Shown in pieces: positions 7,564-16,945 of a stretch of DNA of 25,038 nt. The first letter of the stretch is position 1. Every line of letters starts with the position of its first letter. The notes beneath the pieces are model-generated. The model did not search any database. It saw only the letters and a list, made by a program, of their open reading frames with translations, and had not been told where the DNA came from. The translations under genes and the position numbers were made by a program. The stretch comes from Sergeia podlipaevii (taxonomy: Eukaryota; Euglenozoa; Kinetoplastea; Trypanosomatida; Trypanosomatidae). The DNA lies in assembly GCA_030849805.1 (NCBI GenBank), contig JASANZ010001926.1, positions 1 through 25,038 of the forward strand, read 5' to 3'.

Positions 7564-8733
7564 TCACAAAATCTTCGCAATATCTCCAGTTATCAGTATC
7601 TTTCTGTTAGGAAACATTGTGCTCAGCTGCTCCAGGCATGCATCACGTGTGGTGCGTGTTTCCTGAATAACAGTGTTGATCTGCGGTTCCAGCAACTGAA
7701 GATCACCAATAGCCTTCTGCGCGAGAGCCTCGTGATTGACGCGTCGAGTGTTTGCCGCAGCAATAGATCGCGTGAACTGATTTAGACCATCTTCGAAGAC
7801 TGCCTTTCCGCGCGGATTTGCCTTCATTCGCATAAATTCGGCGTCGTCAGACTCGCAGAGATGAGAAACCGCCTTCTCACACGCCGACACCAAAAGGTGC
7901 AAGCTGCTATCTCCAGCTGAAATACCTCGTTCAGTCGCAAAGCATTGTACCGCCTTAAGTTCAGCTAGTATGTGCTGGCGATCATGAACTCGAGAGATGT
8001 CAAGTGAGAGGGTGACGCCCGATGTTGCAGGCAAGTTACCATTGTCGTCGTCCTTAGCCTGTACCGTGTCCTCTACAGAATCCCACTTAATCTCAACCAC
8101 TGGTGCGCTGCTGGCTGTGCCGAAGACATCGCCGTCATCGCCCCAATCAATTTGTGGCGCCTCACTCTCCATACCATCCGCACCCTCCTTTGCTAAAGAG
8201 CCGGCGTCAATGGGAAGCATGCACTCCGCCAAGAGTCGAGAAAACCATGGAAAGTGAGTACCAAAAACGCCACTGCTGAAAAGCTCAGGCGCTGACGCAA
8301 TAACAATGTCTTCGTAAACGGCGCGAAAGTTCTCCAAGTGTTCATTTGCAAAAGTGCACAACGCACGATTTAGCGTTGTAGTACCTTGATCAATACGTGC
8401 GTCAATTGCACTACTCACCATTTCGGCAGACTGTTCCGCAATATCTGCGGTCAGTCCATGGGACTCTAGCATCCGTTCACGCCGAGCAACACCGTTCTGC
8501 ACCACGCGATCTGCATCCTCGCACACGCGGTGGCACTCCTCAATCGTTGAATTGCACTTTGCCACTTGCTTTTGAAGTGCAGGTACGTCGTACTGAACCA
8601 GCTGCACAAGTTTTGGAGCGAGCTGCAAGAGTGTTGAAAATTGTTTTTTGTGCTTACGCTGCAGAACGGCCCGTCGATCGTTCAGCCACTCCTCAATGTG
8701 CTGGTAGTGAAGGCTAATTGGTGGCTCCATCAT
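7564..8733 (-). CDS. CDK5RAP3: CDK5RAP3/C53 homologue, UFMylation and ER-phagy adaptor
   Basis: A 389-residue, largely helical protein. Residues 48-70 (YDVPALQKQVAKC and following) align with the YEIPSLKKQIAKC segment of animal and plant CDK5RAP3/C53. An acidic loop holds QIDWGDDGD (194-202), the IDWG shuffled ATG8-interacting motif by which C53 contacts UFM1 and ATG8, plus a degenerate EIKWD (214-218). The end, FPNRKILITGDI, matches the family's C-terminal RPVNLMG-like stretch. C53 works at the ER with the UFL1-DDRGK1 ligase in ribosome UFMylation and ER-phagy; Leishmania is known to possess a UFM1 pathway. The protein is shorter than the human one (506): about 110 N-terminal residues are missing and there is one clear IDWG instead of three. 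An in-frame TAG three codons before the ATG shows the start is genuine. Confidence 0.85.
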   Translation of the reverse strand: MMEPPISLHYQHIEEWLNDRRAVLQRKHKKQFSTLLQLAPKLVQLVQYDVPALQKQVAKCNSTIEECHRVCEDADRVVQNGVARRERMLESHGLTADIAEQSAEMVSSAIDARIDQGTTTLNRALCTFANEHLENFRAVYEDIVIASAPELFSSGVFGTHFPWFSRLLAECMLPIDAGSLAKEGADGMESEAPQIDWGDDGDVFGTASSAPVVEIKWDSVEDTVQAKDDDNGNLPATSGVTLSLDISRVHDRQHILAELKAVQCFATERGISAGDSSLHLLVSACEKAVSHLCESDDAEFMRMKANPRGKAVFEDGLNQFTRSIAAANTRRVNHEALAQKAIGDLQLLEPQINTVIQETRTTRDACLEQLSTMFPNRKILITGDIAKIL

Positions 8734-8739
8734 AGTGAT

Positions 8740-8780
8740 CTATAATGTGAGTGTCAGACACCAATAAAAGTGACGTAAAG
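8740..8780 (-). promoter_or_regulatory. Possible trans-splice acceptor of CDK5RAP3
   Basis: On the sense strand a T-rich stretch leads to ATTATAG, with the AG at plus 8740-8741, six bases before the first of two tandem ATG codons. The tract is impure, so support is moderate. Confidence 0.35.
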
Positions 8781-9057
8781 AAATAAATAATAAAAGAGAG
8801 TGCGGGGCACAAGATAGATACTGGTACTAAATGGAGGTGCACGCGTGTGTATGAGAGCAAGCGCGTGAATAAGCCGAAGCCGAAGCTCTTAAGTACTAGA
8901 ATGCCAGATATGCGTGTTTTATGCGCGCCATCACAACAACGATAAGCAGCCCACGCAGGAAAAAAAAAAGCAGAATGAAGATAACGATAAACGATTGTGC
9001 CAGCAAATCATTGCATCAAAAAAAAAAAGCAACGATTGGAGTATAAGGAAGCAAAAC

Positions 9058-9076
9058 TATATATATATATATATAT
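9058..9076. repeat. TA dinucleotide repeat
   Basis: Nineteen bases of uninterrupted TA alternation in the spacer between the F1 delta and CDK5RAP3 genes. It is self-complementary and could form a cruciform; no function can be assigned. Confidence 0.9.
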
Positions 9077-9524
9077 GGCCAAAGGACTGCAACTGGTAAC
9101 AGCAGCAAAAGAAAAATACTCTTCGTAATGAACAAGACACCACTTTGCGCCTATTCGTTCATCGCAGCTTTGAAGCGAAGGCAAGTACCACCACTTCGAG
9201 CACGTGTTTATATATATACTTTTTTATCGCCCTGAAAAGAACAAAAAAAGAGACATACAATAGCACGGTAGGTACACATTCCAAGCACTATATGCTCTCA
9301 TTTTCATGTTGTTTTAACGTTACTGATAAATATCTTTTTTCGATTTACTATACCTACAGTTACCCAATCCTAAAGGAGCATCTCATATGAGCAAGCAGAT
9401 AAGCGAGACCAACACGCGCGCGTATAGGGGGAGGGGGGTGGTGCTATCATTACTACACGGTAAACACCCACAAATACTTGTTGTACGCGCACAATGGGCA
9501 ATGTGCTCAGTGACTGTGGCAGTA

Positions 9525-10082
9525 CTAGTTGCTGTGATGCTTGAGAGCCTGAATAACAGCCTCGAGAACGCCAATGCGGATCTCCACTATAGCCTTCGCC
9601 TTATCAGTAGCGGCAGCAGACAGCGCAGCGTGCTGCTCATTGAGGGCCTTTTCAGCTGTCTCGAGGTCAAGTTCGTCAAGCGGAATGCACTCGACGCAGT
9701 TGACATCGCAGGAGCCCTCATTGTTGGTGTGAGCAAAGCCGCCGCTGGTGAAGTACTTTTTGATGGTGCCATCAGGCATTTCAACGGTAAGTGGAGCTGG
9801 GGCCAGCTGTGTGATCTCATAGGCATGGCCAGGGTAGATGCCACTCTCGCCTGTGACGCCAGTGATAGTCACGCACTTCACAGGCTCCTCCATAAAGAGA
9901 AACTCGTCTTGGCGGGTAACGGTGAGGCGCAGAGTCTCCATGTTCTCATAATTGGAATGGATGTCCTTGTCCACAACCTTATGCTCCATAAACTCAAAGC
10001 CTTCAGGAATTTCGTTGATGGCGACAGAGCTGAGCAGCGCCATTGTGCGCGCCATCACGCGGCGTCCAGTACAGCGGAACAT
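9525..10082 (-). CDS. Mitochondrial F1-ATPase delta subunit (homologue of bacterial epsilon)
   Basis: A 185-residue protein of the ATP synthase delta/epsilon family. Residues 1-20 (MFRCTGRRVMARTMALLSSV) are basic and hydroxylated without acidic residues, a good mitochondrial presequence. The beta-sandwich spans about 45-132, with LRLTVTRQDEFLFME (51-65), GVTGESGIYPGHAYEITQLAP (75-95, typically GxxGxxGIxPGH) and the conserved YFTSGGFAH (110-118). The C-terminal helical hairpin runs from about 134 to 183. This central-stalk subunit sits on the gamma subunit and couples rotation in F1. Length is normal. An AG lies immediately before the first ATG and two further Mets occur at 10 and 14, so the exact start is not certain, but the presequence favours the first. 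Confidence 0.93.
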   Translation of the reverse strand: MFRCTGRRVMARTMALLSSVAINEIPEGFEFMEHKVVDKDIHSNYENMETLRLTVTRQDEFLFMEEPVKCVTITGVTGESGIYPGHAYEITQLAPAPLTVEMPDGTIKKYFTSGGFAHTNNEGSCDVNCVECIPLDELDLETAEKALNEQHAALSAAATDKAKAIVEIRIGVLEAVIQALKHHSN

Positions 10083-10517
10083 CTAAATGTTGGAGAATAT
10101 ATAAATACTCTTGTTATGCGTCTACGACCACAACTGTGTATTGCTTGGGAACTCTCTCTATAGCCCAGCCATCCAAGTGCATAGAAAACGGAAGTCAGCA
10201 AGACAAATGTAAAGCATTTTTTTTAAGAAAAAAAAAAGAAGAGATGACAATAAAGTATGTATTTTTTTTTTTTAGAAACAAGAAAGAATGAAGGAAGCAA
10301 AAAAAATATGTATATGCGAAGCCCACAATATTAGGGACACTAAATGTCAGCAAAACGCAAATGCGCAGCAGGCACATTTGAGTTGCAGAAGAAATCACAG
10401 AACATAGTGGTGGTAAGCAAGAAAAGCTGGGCATGCTTTTATGCCCATTTTATTTTTGTCTTTGAAGAGTTGAAATAATAAAAAGTGTTTAGCAAACAAA
10501 TGTCTGTTCAGCATCAT
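10083..10517. other. Intergenic: uS11 3' UTR to F1 delta 5' region
   Basis: No supported gene. AT-rich, with runs of A and T near 10217-10238 and 10262-10273. No clean pyrimidine tract with a single AG is seen before the F1 delta ATG; the closest AG abuts the start codon. Confidence 0.55.
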
Positions 10518-10952
10518 TTACAAGCGGCGACCACGGCGGGAGCCCTTGCGGCGAGTAGAGTCGGTTGGGATGGGGGTGACGTCCTCAATGCGGCCGATCT
10601 TGATGCCGGCACGGGCGAGAGCGCGCAGGGCGGACTGGGCACCGGGGCCGGGGCTCTTGGTGCCCACACCACCGGTGGCGCGCATCTTGACGTGGAGGGC
10701 GTTGATGCCGCACTCCTTGCAGCGAGCAACGACGTCCTGGGCGGCCATCATGGCAGCGTAGGGGGAGGACTCATCGCGATCAGCCTTGACCTTCATACCG
10801 CCGGTAACCTTCACGAAGGTTTCGCGACCAGAAGTGTCAGTGACGTGGACGAAGGTATCGTTAAAGGAGGCGTAGATGTGCACGACGCCGTACACGAGGG
10901 TCTCCTTGGACACGTTGGGTCCGTAGACCTTAACTTCCTGCTTCTTGGACAT
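10518..10952 (-). CDS. RPS14: 40S ribosomal protein uS11 (S14)
   Basis: A 144-residue protein matching eukaryotic uS11 over its length. Visible signatures are [15 protein letters not shown] (26-40), [20 protein letters not shown] (51-70), [20 protein letters not shown] (78-97), [15 protein letters not shown] (98-112) and the invariant basic C-terminus [11 protein letters not shown]. It lies on the 40S platform near the 3' end of 18S rRNA and is needed for small-subunit maturation. Length is normal. Coding sequence is more GC-rich and codon-biased than its neighbours, as usual for highly expressed ribosomal protein genes. An AG sits one base before the ATG and another about ten bases before it, so the 5' UTR is short. 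Confidence 0.98.
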   Translation of the reverse strand: MSKKQEVKVYGPNVSKETLVYGVVHIYASFNDTFVHVTDTSGRETFVKVTGGMKVKADRDESSPYAAMMAAQDVVARCKECGINALHVKMRATGGVGTKSPGPGAQSALRALARAGIKIGRIEDVTPIPTDSTRRKGSRRGRRL

Positions 10953-11662
10953 TCTGCAAAACTATCAAGTATGCACATTAAATATATATATTGTATGTTC
11001 GTGTGTGTATGCAATATATTAGCAACACAAAAGTAATGAACATATAGAGCAAAAGAGAAAAAAGGGGAGAAGAAGAAAAGGGAAATGTTCACAACTAGTC
11101 GACAAAAGATACGATACAAATGTTCAGTACTCTGCATGTGAGTACATTTTTTGTTATCCCCTTTTCACAAGAAATCATTGCAAATACCCTGTCTTGCTAG
11201 GTCAAATGCATTTCGATGCTTGCAATGCACCAAACTATAGCAAAAAAAAAGTAATAAAAGACGTATTTAGTAGAAGATAAAAAGTAGTAGTAAACACGAT
11301 TAACATTGCTAGGTCTAAATAAATGTGTGCTGGGAGTATTGTACCGTGTATATTAAAAAAAGAGGAAATGAAGTAGCTTCTTCTGGAATACTGCTTTTCT
11401 TTCATCTCATTAAATACTACACCAACTACACAAACAAACAAACACACGCCATCACATGACATACCTAAAGAAAAAAAAAACAAAGTTGGGAGTGTGAGTG
11501 AGAGCAAATAATTCTTTATAAGATTGAAAATCGTCGTCAGCTAACTTTTATAAAAATTGCAACCTCTTTGCCACCATCCTCATTCGCAAACTCAAACAAC
11601 AAAAAAAGAAGCGTCAGAGAGAGAGAGAGAGACTGATGAAAAAAAAAAGGAGCATGACACTA
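10953..11662. other. Intergenic: SRPK 3' UTR to uS11 5' region
   Basis: No supported gene. AT-rich with TA-rich patches near 10981-10992, A-runs near 11241 and 11470, and a (GA)n repeat at about 11616-11632. No RNA gene recognised. Confidence 0.55.
11616..11632. repeat. GA/TC dinucleotide repeat
   Basis: About eight AG units on the plus strand, thus a CU-rich tract in the sense RNA just downstream of the SRPK stop codon. Pyrimidine tracts of this kind can guide splicing of the next gene and poly(A) choice of this one; here that is only inferred. Confidence 0.75.
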
Positions 11663-13951
11663 TTAGTCAGAGGAAACGCGCGTCTTACTTCCGTTCACAT
11701 TAGTGGTGCTTAGAGGCTCGCCTTTTGGCCTGGCGCTGTCGACACTGCTTCCGCTGAATTGTTCCTCCTCATCGCTTTCTTCTTCATCTGCTGATGTATA
11801 TTCGTCGCCTCCGTCGTCATCGCCATCGTACTCGCCACCACCCTCACGGTCAGCCTCGTGGCCGTCGCTGAGTCGGTCGTTTGAGAGTCGATCCGTCTCC
11901 TCTGAAAGCATCCGGATGACTTCATTCGCGGCCTCTTGGGCCTCTGTGGTGTCAAGCATCCTCCCCGCAAGCACATTCTGAATATCAGCAATGGTCAGTC
12001 CCCGTTCCTCTAAGGCCGTCCGGTTGAGAATCGGATGCTCTTCCCAGAAGCGAAATGTCTCTGCCTTCTCCTCAGCGTCCAAACTGCGGCGAGGCGGGAT
12101 GCGGGAACCTTTATGAACTCCCTCGCTCGATGAGGCTGCAGAGGACGAGTAGGACTCCATCGACTCCTCATCCTCATCGGCTCGTGCGTCATCCTTCTCG
12201 CCAGTGGCGTCGTCGACAAAGCACAGTGGAATGTAGTCATCCTCCTTGATCTCGAAGAAGTGTTCAAATTTCTGAAGCATTTCAGCAGGTGTGGCCCTCT
12301 CCTCAGGGAGGTATTCAAGCATTGGCAGAAGAAAGTCAGCAATCTCCTTTGCTTTCTGCCTCGTAAAGCGGTATCGCTTGTGCAGCAGCTCCTCTAAGTC
12401 GCAAAAGCAAAGATCCTTGATGTTCCGGAGCTCACCGTGTGAGTTGTAGAATGTCCTGCGGTGCTTTCCCTCTCCAAGACGCATGCACTCCGGCAGCTCG
12501 CCCAGCAATTCGGTCATGAGCGCTAAGTGATCCTCATCGCGTGTATATGTGTCGCCTTCCTTCGGGTCAAAGAGAAACACACCCGTAATGAGCTCGAAAA
12601 TCATGCATGCGCACGACCAGATGTCAATGGGAGTAGCGTAGGGCTCTCCCAAAATAACCTCAGGACTACGATACTGCCTAGTCTGAACATCCTCGCTGAA
12701 CTGCTTGTACGTCCAGCAGCTGTTACCAAAATCGGCGAGAGTGACGTGGTGGAAGCGCTCCACCTCCCATTCAGAGTCCGTCTTGCTAGATGCGTAATCC
12801 GCCTCCTCTTCAGGCTTTTTGTCCTCAGCGTTCTCCTCTGCAGCATCTTTTCTATTGTCAACGCTGTCGTCGTCGTCATCGTCCTCTCCAGGCACGCAGC
12901 CGTTAATGCGCATCTCGCGCTCTTTGGCTAGTTTCTTGTAGTAGCGACGCCGCTGCGACTTTGTCATTGTCTCTGGGTTACGGTCCATAAGCTTGGGACG
13001 TTGATGCAGCGGAGGTGCGTGGTAGTGGCGCATAAGGGAGATGATGGAGTGCTTTGGTGTTGAAAGTAGTACGTTCTCTGGTTTCAAGTCAGTATGAATA
13101 ATGTCAACGCTAGCGATGTGCTCGAGAGCCAGAAGCACCTGGCGTGAAATGCACTTGACTATGGGGAGTGGAATGCCCTGGTACTCGTAGCGTTCAATCA
13201 GAGAAAGAAGGTTCTCCCCATAAACGTCGAACACCATGCACATGTGCGTTCCGTTTGGACCAGTATGCTTGAAGAAGTCGTTTAATCTGGCGCAGAACCG
13301 ATTCTTGTTGGGATCAGCTCGCATGATTTCAGACAAGAGCTGAATCTCATCCTTCGCGGCATCACCATAGCGCCTCGCCGATTTCTGAATCTTCATTGCC
13401 TGGTATCGCTCCTCCGTATAGTCCCAGACTAGCCACACAGTAGAAAAGTAGCCCCAGCCTAACTTCTTCACAATGCGATAGCGGTCGTTGTAGATCTCAC
13501 CAAGCACCACAGGATGGTAACCACCCTTCCGGTATTCCTTGGCGCGCTCGTTCGCAGTGTCGCTGAAGTCCTCCTCTGTGTCACCATCACCATCGCTCTC
13601 CGTCTCATCTTCTCCGTAGTTCGCGTCAGGAATATTGAGCAGGGGTTGCATCTTGAGCTGATTCGCCAATTTAGCGGCCTGTTTCTTTGTCATTCCTGCC
13701 TTCAACTCAACGCCCTCAAACTGTACTGTGTGCTTCTTCTCCCGTGCGACCCCTGCGTCTTTCTTCTGCACCTTGGGCGTTAAAATTGTGTCTCCGCCCT
13801 CGATATCCTGAACGATGGCCTCAACCGCCTCACGCACATCGGCGCCGATGCCACTTAAAGGATCCGCATGTCTGCCTTTGCGCTTGCCCTTGTCGCCTTT
13901 CTTTTGGGCCCCCTTCGAGGCTTTCCCGTGTCTCCTACCACTCTTCCCCAT
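11663..13951 (-). CDS. SRPK: SR-protein kinase (SRPK family)
   Basis: A 762-residue kinase starting at MGKSGRRHGK; the frame extends four codons further but without an ATG. The kinase domain spans about 158-570 and is split by a spacer of about 100 residues, the SRPK hallmark. Visible are the Gly loop LGWGYFSTVWL (164-174), ATP-binding Lys in AMKIQK (187), catalytic HTDLKPENVLL (286-296, Asp288), spacer at about 300-400 with a poly-Asp run, DFG in LADFGNSCW (405-413), and RQYRSPEVILG (425-435). SRPKs phosphorylate Arg-Ser-rich splicing and RNA-binding proteins; characterised trypanosome homologues act on SR proteins. The basic 30-residue N-terminus may direct localisation. The C-terminal 190 residues are highly acidic and disordered (Glu/Asp/Ser). 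All catalytic motifs are intact. Confidence 0.95.
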   Translation of the reverse strand: MGKSGRRHGKASKGAQKKGDKGKRKGRHADPLSGIGADVREAVEAIVQDIEGGDTILTPKVQKKDAGVAREKKHTVQFEGVELKAGMTKKQAAKLANQLKMQPLLNIPDANYGEDETESDGDGDTEEDFSDTANERAKEYRKGGYHPVVLGEIYNDRYRIVKKLGWGYFSTVWLVWDYTEERYQAMKIQKSARRYGDAAKDEIQLLSEIMRADPNKNRFCARLNDFFKHTGPNGTHMCMVFDVYGENLLSLIERYEYQGIPLPIVKCISRQVLLALEHIASVDIIHTDLKPENVLLSTPKHSIISLMRHYHAPPLHQRPKLMDRNPETMTKSQRRRYYKKLAKEREMRINGCVPGEDDDDDDSVDNRKDAAEENAEDKKPEEEADYASSKTDSEWEVERFHHVTLADFGNSCWTYKQFSEDVQTRQYRSPEVILGEPYATPIDIWSCACMIFELITGVFLFDPKEGDTYTRDEDHLALMTELLGELPECMRLGEGKHRRTFYNSHGELRNIKDLCFCDLEELLHKRYRFTRQKAKEIADFLLPMLEYLPEERATPAEMLQKFEHFFEIKEDDYIPLCFVDDATGEKDDARADEDEESMESYSSSAASSSEGVHKGSRIPPRRSLDAEEKAETFRFWEEHPILNRTALEERGLTIADIQNVLAGRMLDTTEAQEAANEVIRMLSEETDRLSNDRLSDGHEADREGGGEYDGDDDGGDEYTSADEEESDEEEQFSGSSVDSARPKGEPLSTTNVNGSKTRVSSD

Positions 13952-15192
13952 TAGTTGAGGCAACTAGGGTTCAAATAAAAGACACAACTCTATCAAGTTA
14001 AAGAATAAAATATAAATTATAAATTATGAATAATAATAACAAAAAAAAAACAAAAAAAAATAATATAAACGAAACGAAATGATAGTCTACAATTCCTCAC
14101 TATCGACACGCTCGTGTTCTTTTCTATAATTTCTACCTATTTGGTTTATATCACAAGATCAATGTAGAGTAGAGATAATTTTAAAAAATCAAAGTGCATT
14201 AAATATAAGCAAAAATAAGAAAGGAAGGAAAAAAAAAACGGACACAGTTGCACCATCGCATATAAATATGTAGATGTAGAGAGAGAGAGATGTGTGTACG
14301 CTATGACAGACGAAATGTGTCTGGGCTCTCAAGAGAATCACAAATTCAAGGATGCTTCAGCAATAACCATGTAAGGAACACCCTTGTCACTATGTCCCCG
14401 CCTATACCTCTCGCTTCCTGCTCACTGTGCATATAGGCATGCTCTTCAATTGTCTACAACCATGTAACTAGAGAAATCATCACAACACAGAAAACCACAG
14501 AGAGCAAGAGAGAAACAACGCAAAGTGCCAAAGGAAAAAAAAAAAATGAATATACAAAGATCAGATATAAACATAAGCTGTACTAGAACACACACAAAAA
14601 AAAAAACATCCTTGGGGCCATCTCCCCAACCTTACATCACCTCGAAAAGAAAAAAAAAAATGAAATCTAAAGTACGAGCGTCAATGCCCCCTTAAAGAGA
14701 AAAAAAAACTACAGTGCCTTCGCAATAAATGTATTAGAGGCCATCAAACATGATAATAATAATAACTCCTAAGGAATACATGTCCGGCACACAAACACTA
14801 CACAAGTAGTGAGCTCTCACGCTGCGATCCACCAGCGCAAGTAAAAGGCTCAAAAAGGGGGGATATACGATGGCGTGTGACATATCAACCACCCAGTGGC
14901 TATCTCCTAAACAACAACAAAAAAAAAAAAATGAAAAATGCTATCGTCGCAGCACCCTATTCGCGATGAGGCAGAATAGGAAAGAAAAGGGAAAAAAAGG
15001 GGAACATCATTCTGCCAATAAAAAGCATAGTGAAAAAAATGTTCTTCTTGACGTGTCAGCCCACGTGCGTAGTACTATAAAGCAGCGCGTAGCTAAGAAT
15101 ATGTTATGTATATTGTACACAGCAAAACTGCATATTATAGATACCGCCGCCACCGTATCTGAAGCTCGCAACTGTATATATAAACTCTTCTC
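13952..15192. other. Intergenic: CCCH-protein 3' UTR to SRPK 5' region (1.2 kb)
   Basis: No supported gene. A likely SRPK acceptor AG is at 13964-13965, after a T-rich sense-strand stretch and 12 bases before the ATG. The rest is AT-rich with many A-runs (for example 14041-14060, 14231-14238, 14539-14546, 14597-14606, 14918-14930) and a short GA repeat at about 14279-14290. The larger plus-strand open frame starting at 14870 runs antisense into the CCCH gene and is treated as chance. Confidence 0.55.
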
Positions 15193-16017
15193 CTACGCAC
15201 CGTCCTGCTGCAACACACGAAGGATCTCCTGTATGCGGACATCGTCGTCGGCTTTGGGGCCATCATCAAGTTGGCCATTACTGCTTGCGCTCGCCATGAA
15301 CGGCTGTGCAGGGCCCAGCATCGCTGCAAGAACAGCGTCTGTGTTGCCAGCTGGGGTGATTTTCTCTACTCGAGACAAAAACTCCTTTACTTTCGCAGAG
15401 GACACTCCTCCGTCAGCAGAAGATTGCTGCTGCAGCTGGAAGTTCCCCTTAGATATAAGCTCCACAAGTTCATTGTACTGCTGCATCTTCTCTTCAAGTT
15501 GCGCGCGGGTTTCCTCGTGTAGAGCCTGTTCGCGACGCAACATCCCCTCCAGTGTACGGTTTGCTTCCATGTGAACACTAGCTAACTCACGCACATGTGC
15601 CACCTCTCCGCCAAGTAACTCTAGAAGTTGCTCAATTTTCATAGACCCGGCGCCGCTCGCATTGTTTGAAGCTGGGACTAAAGGTGGAGTACGTCCAGAT
15701 GATGCATGCGGCTGAAGAGCAGAGTGATGCTCCGGTCTGGTTGGCGCACGAAGTTCTTCAACACCATGCGCAAACGTGCATCCGCGAAAACTGCAAGAAC
15801 CACTCTGAACCCAGTTTCGGCAGATCGAGGTCTTGTATTTTGTAGGGTCAGTACCAACACGCTTGCTAGATCCGTGTTCTTCTCCATTGCCCGATGGCAA
15901 TGAAGCATTTTGAGTGGATTGTGGGAGAAGGTGAGGTGACACATATGGATGCATTGCAGGGCTACGTTGCTGCGGCGGCAAGGGGGGAGAACTCCCAGCC
16001 TTCACAGAAAACGACAT
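15193..16017 (-). CDS. CCCH zinc-finger RNA-binding protein
   Basis: A 274-residue protein starting at MSFSVKAGSS, the first ATG of the frame and three bases from an AG acceptor candidate at 16019-16020. A single CCCH finger lies at 66-84: C66-x8-C75-x4-C80-x3-H84, preceded by the YKTSICRNW lead-in typical of TIS11/TTP-like RNA-binding fingers. The N-terminus (1-58) is Pro/Ser/Gln-rich and disordered. Residues about 125-190 are predicted coiled coil (LEGMLRREQALHEETRAQLE and neighbours), suggesting dimerisation or partner binding. In trypanosomatids such single-finger proteins regulate mRNA stability or translation after transcription. The x4 spacing is slightly shorter than the usual x5. The exact orthologue is not identified. 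Confidence 0.87.
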   Translation of the reverse strand: MSFSVKAGSSPPLPPQQRSPAMHPYVSPHLLPQSTQNASLPSGNGEEHGSSKRVGTDPTKYKTSICRNWVQSGSCSFRGCTFAHGVEELRAPTRPEHHSALQPHASSGRTPPLVPASNNASGAGSMKIEQLLELLGGEVAHVRELASVHMEANRTLEGMLRREQALHEETRAQLEEKMQQYNELVELISKGNFQLQQQSSADGGVSSAKVKEFLSRVEKITPAGNTDAVLAAMLGPAQPFMASASSNGQLDDGPKADDDVRIQEILRVLQQDGA

Positions 16018-16945
16018 CCTTGTAAGTTCAGATAAGAAAATATATGTATATGACGATAATTGAAGGGTCAATTCGTGGGACAGTACTTCTGTTAAGTAGA
16101 AAAGTACTTATCAAAAAGAGTGCACTCTCTATCAAACACGAGCTGGTGTTCCTATCACTGTATGTGAGAGTATAAATATATGCCTGCCTGGCTTATCCTG
16201 TGTATGTGTTTGTGCGTGTGAGCAGATATGTATTTGTGTCTAACGAGAAGATGCCCGAAAAATTGTACCTGCTGAGTTGCGTGGTCGCCAACAGAGCGAA
16301 GAAAAACAAAAGCTAGAAAAATAATACTAATAGTAGATAGTAATAATAATAATAATAATAACAAAAAAAAAATGATAACAATAAACGTGACACCGCTTAT
16401 GTGAAGAGCTACTTAAAAGATGAATAAAAAATGAAAGCTAGAGGCTTGCGACTACAAGTTGCTTCCAACTATAGTGACGTGGCTTCTGGTTTTTGTGATC
16501 GGAGATATAGATTGCTTCTATAGCAATTAAGTCCTACAACAAGAACAGACTCATTTTTAAAACAAAAAAAAATGTGAAAAGTTTGCAGTGATGGAGAGAT
16601 ATAAAAGGAGAGAAAAGCTGTGAAAAGTGTTAAGCTGCTTCAAAAGATAGTTCATTCAATAGTGCCTTTTTTTTTTGTTTTAAACGCATTTTCGTGGAAA
16701 AGAAAATGCAATAGTGAAAACCAAGTTGAAAATGTTTCGTGCAAATACGGAAAATATTAACAACTCCCCTCCCCCGGTATGTGTATAGGTTTTTCTTGTT
16801 GTTGATTCTTTTAATGAGTCTGCAGCAGGCCAAACACAAGACTTCAAAAGCCAAGCAGCTCCTCCTTCTCAGTACACCACTTTTTAAAAAAAGACAGTAC
16901 ATCCGAAAAAGCAAACAACAAAAAAGCAAAGCGAGCGTTACCAAC
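16018..16945. other. Intergenic: Mago 3' UTR to CCCH-protein 5' region
   Basis: No supported gene. Contains an (AAT)n microsatellite at about 16341-16361, A-runs near 16362-16370 and 16563-16571, a T-run at about 16667-16675, and AT-rich filler. Open frames are low-complexity noise. Confidence 0.55.

Larger units (their letters stand above)
8734..9524. other. Intergenic: F1 delta 3' UTR to CDK5RAP3 5' region
   Basis: No supported gene. Contains A-runs near 8959 and 9019, a (TA)n repeat at 9058-9076, and a G-rich patch at 9427-9441. The remainder is AT-rich spacer. Open frames are short and low in complexity. Confidence 0.55.

Noticed and set aside
9387..10163. 258-codon plus-strand open frame
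   Set aside because: Mostly antisense to the F1 delta gene, which is unmistakable on the minus strand.
14870..15574. 234-codon plus-strand open frame
   Set aside because: Its 3' half is antisense to the CCCH gene and its 5' half is A-rich spacer; low-complexity translation, no family resemblance, wrong strand for the unit.
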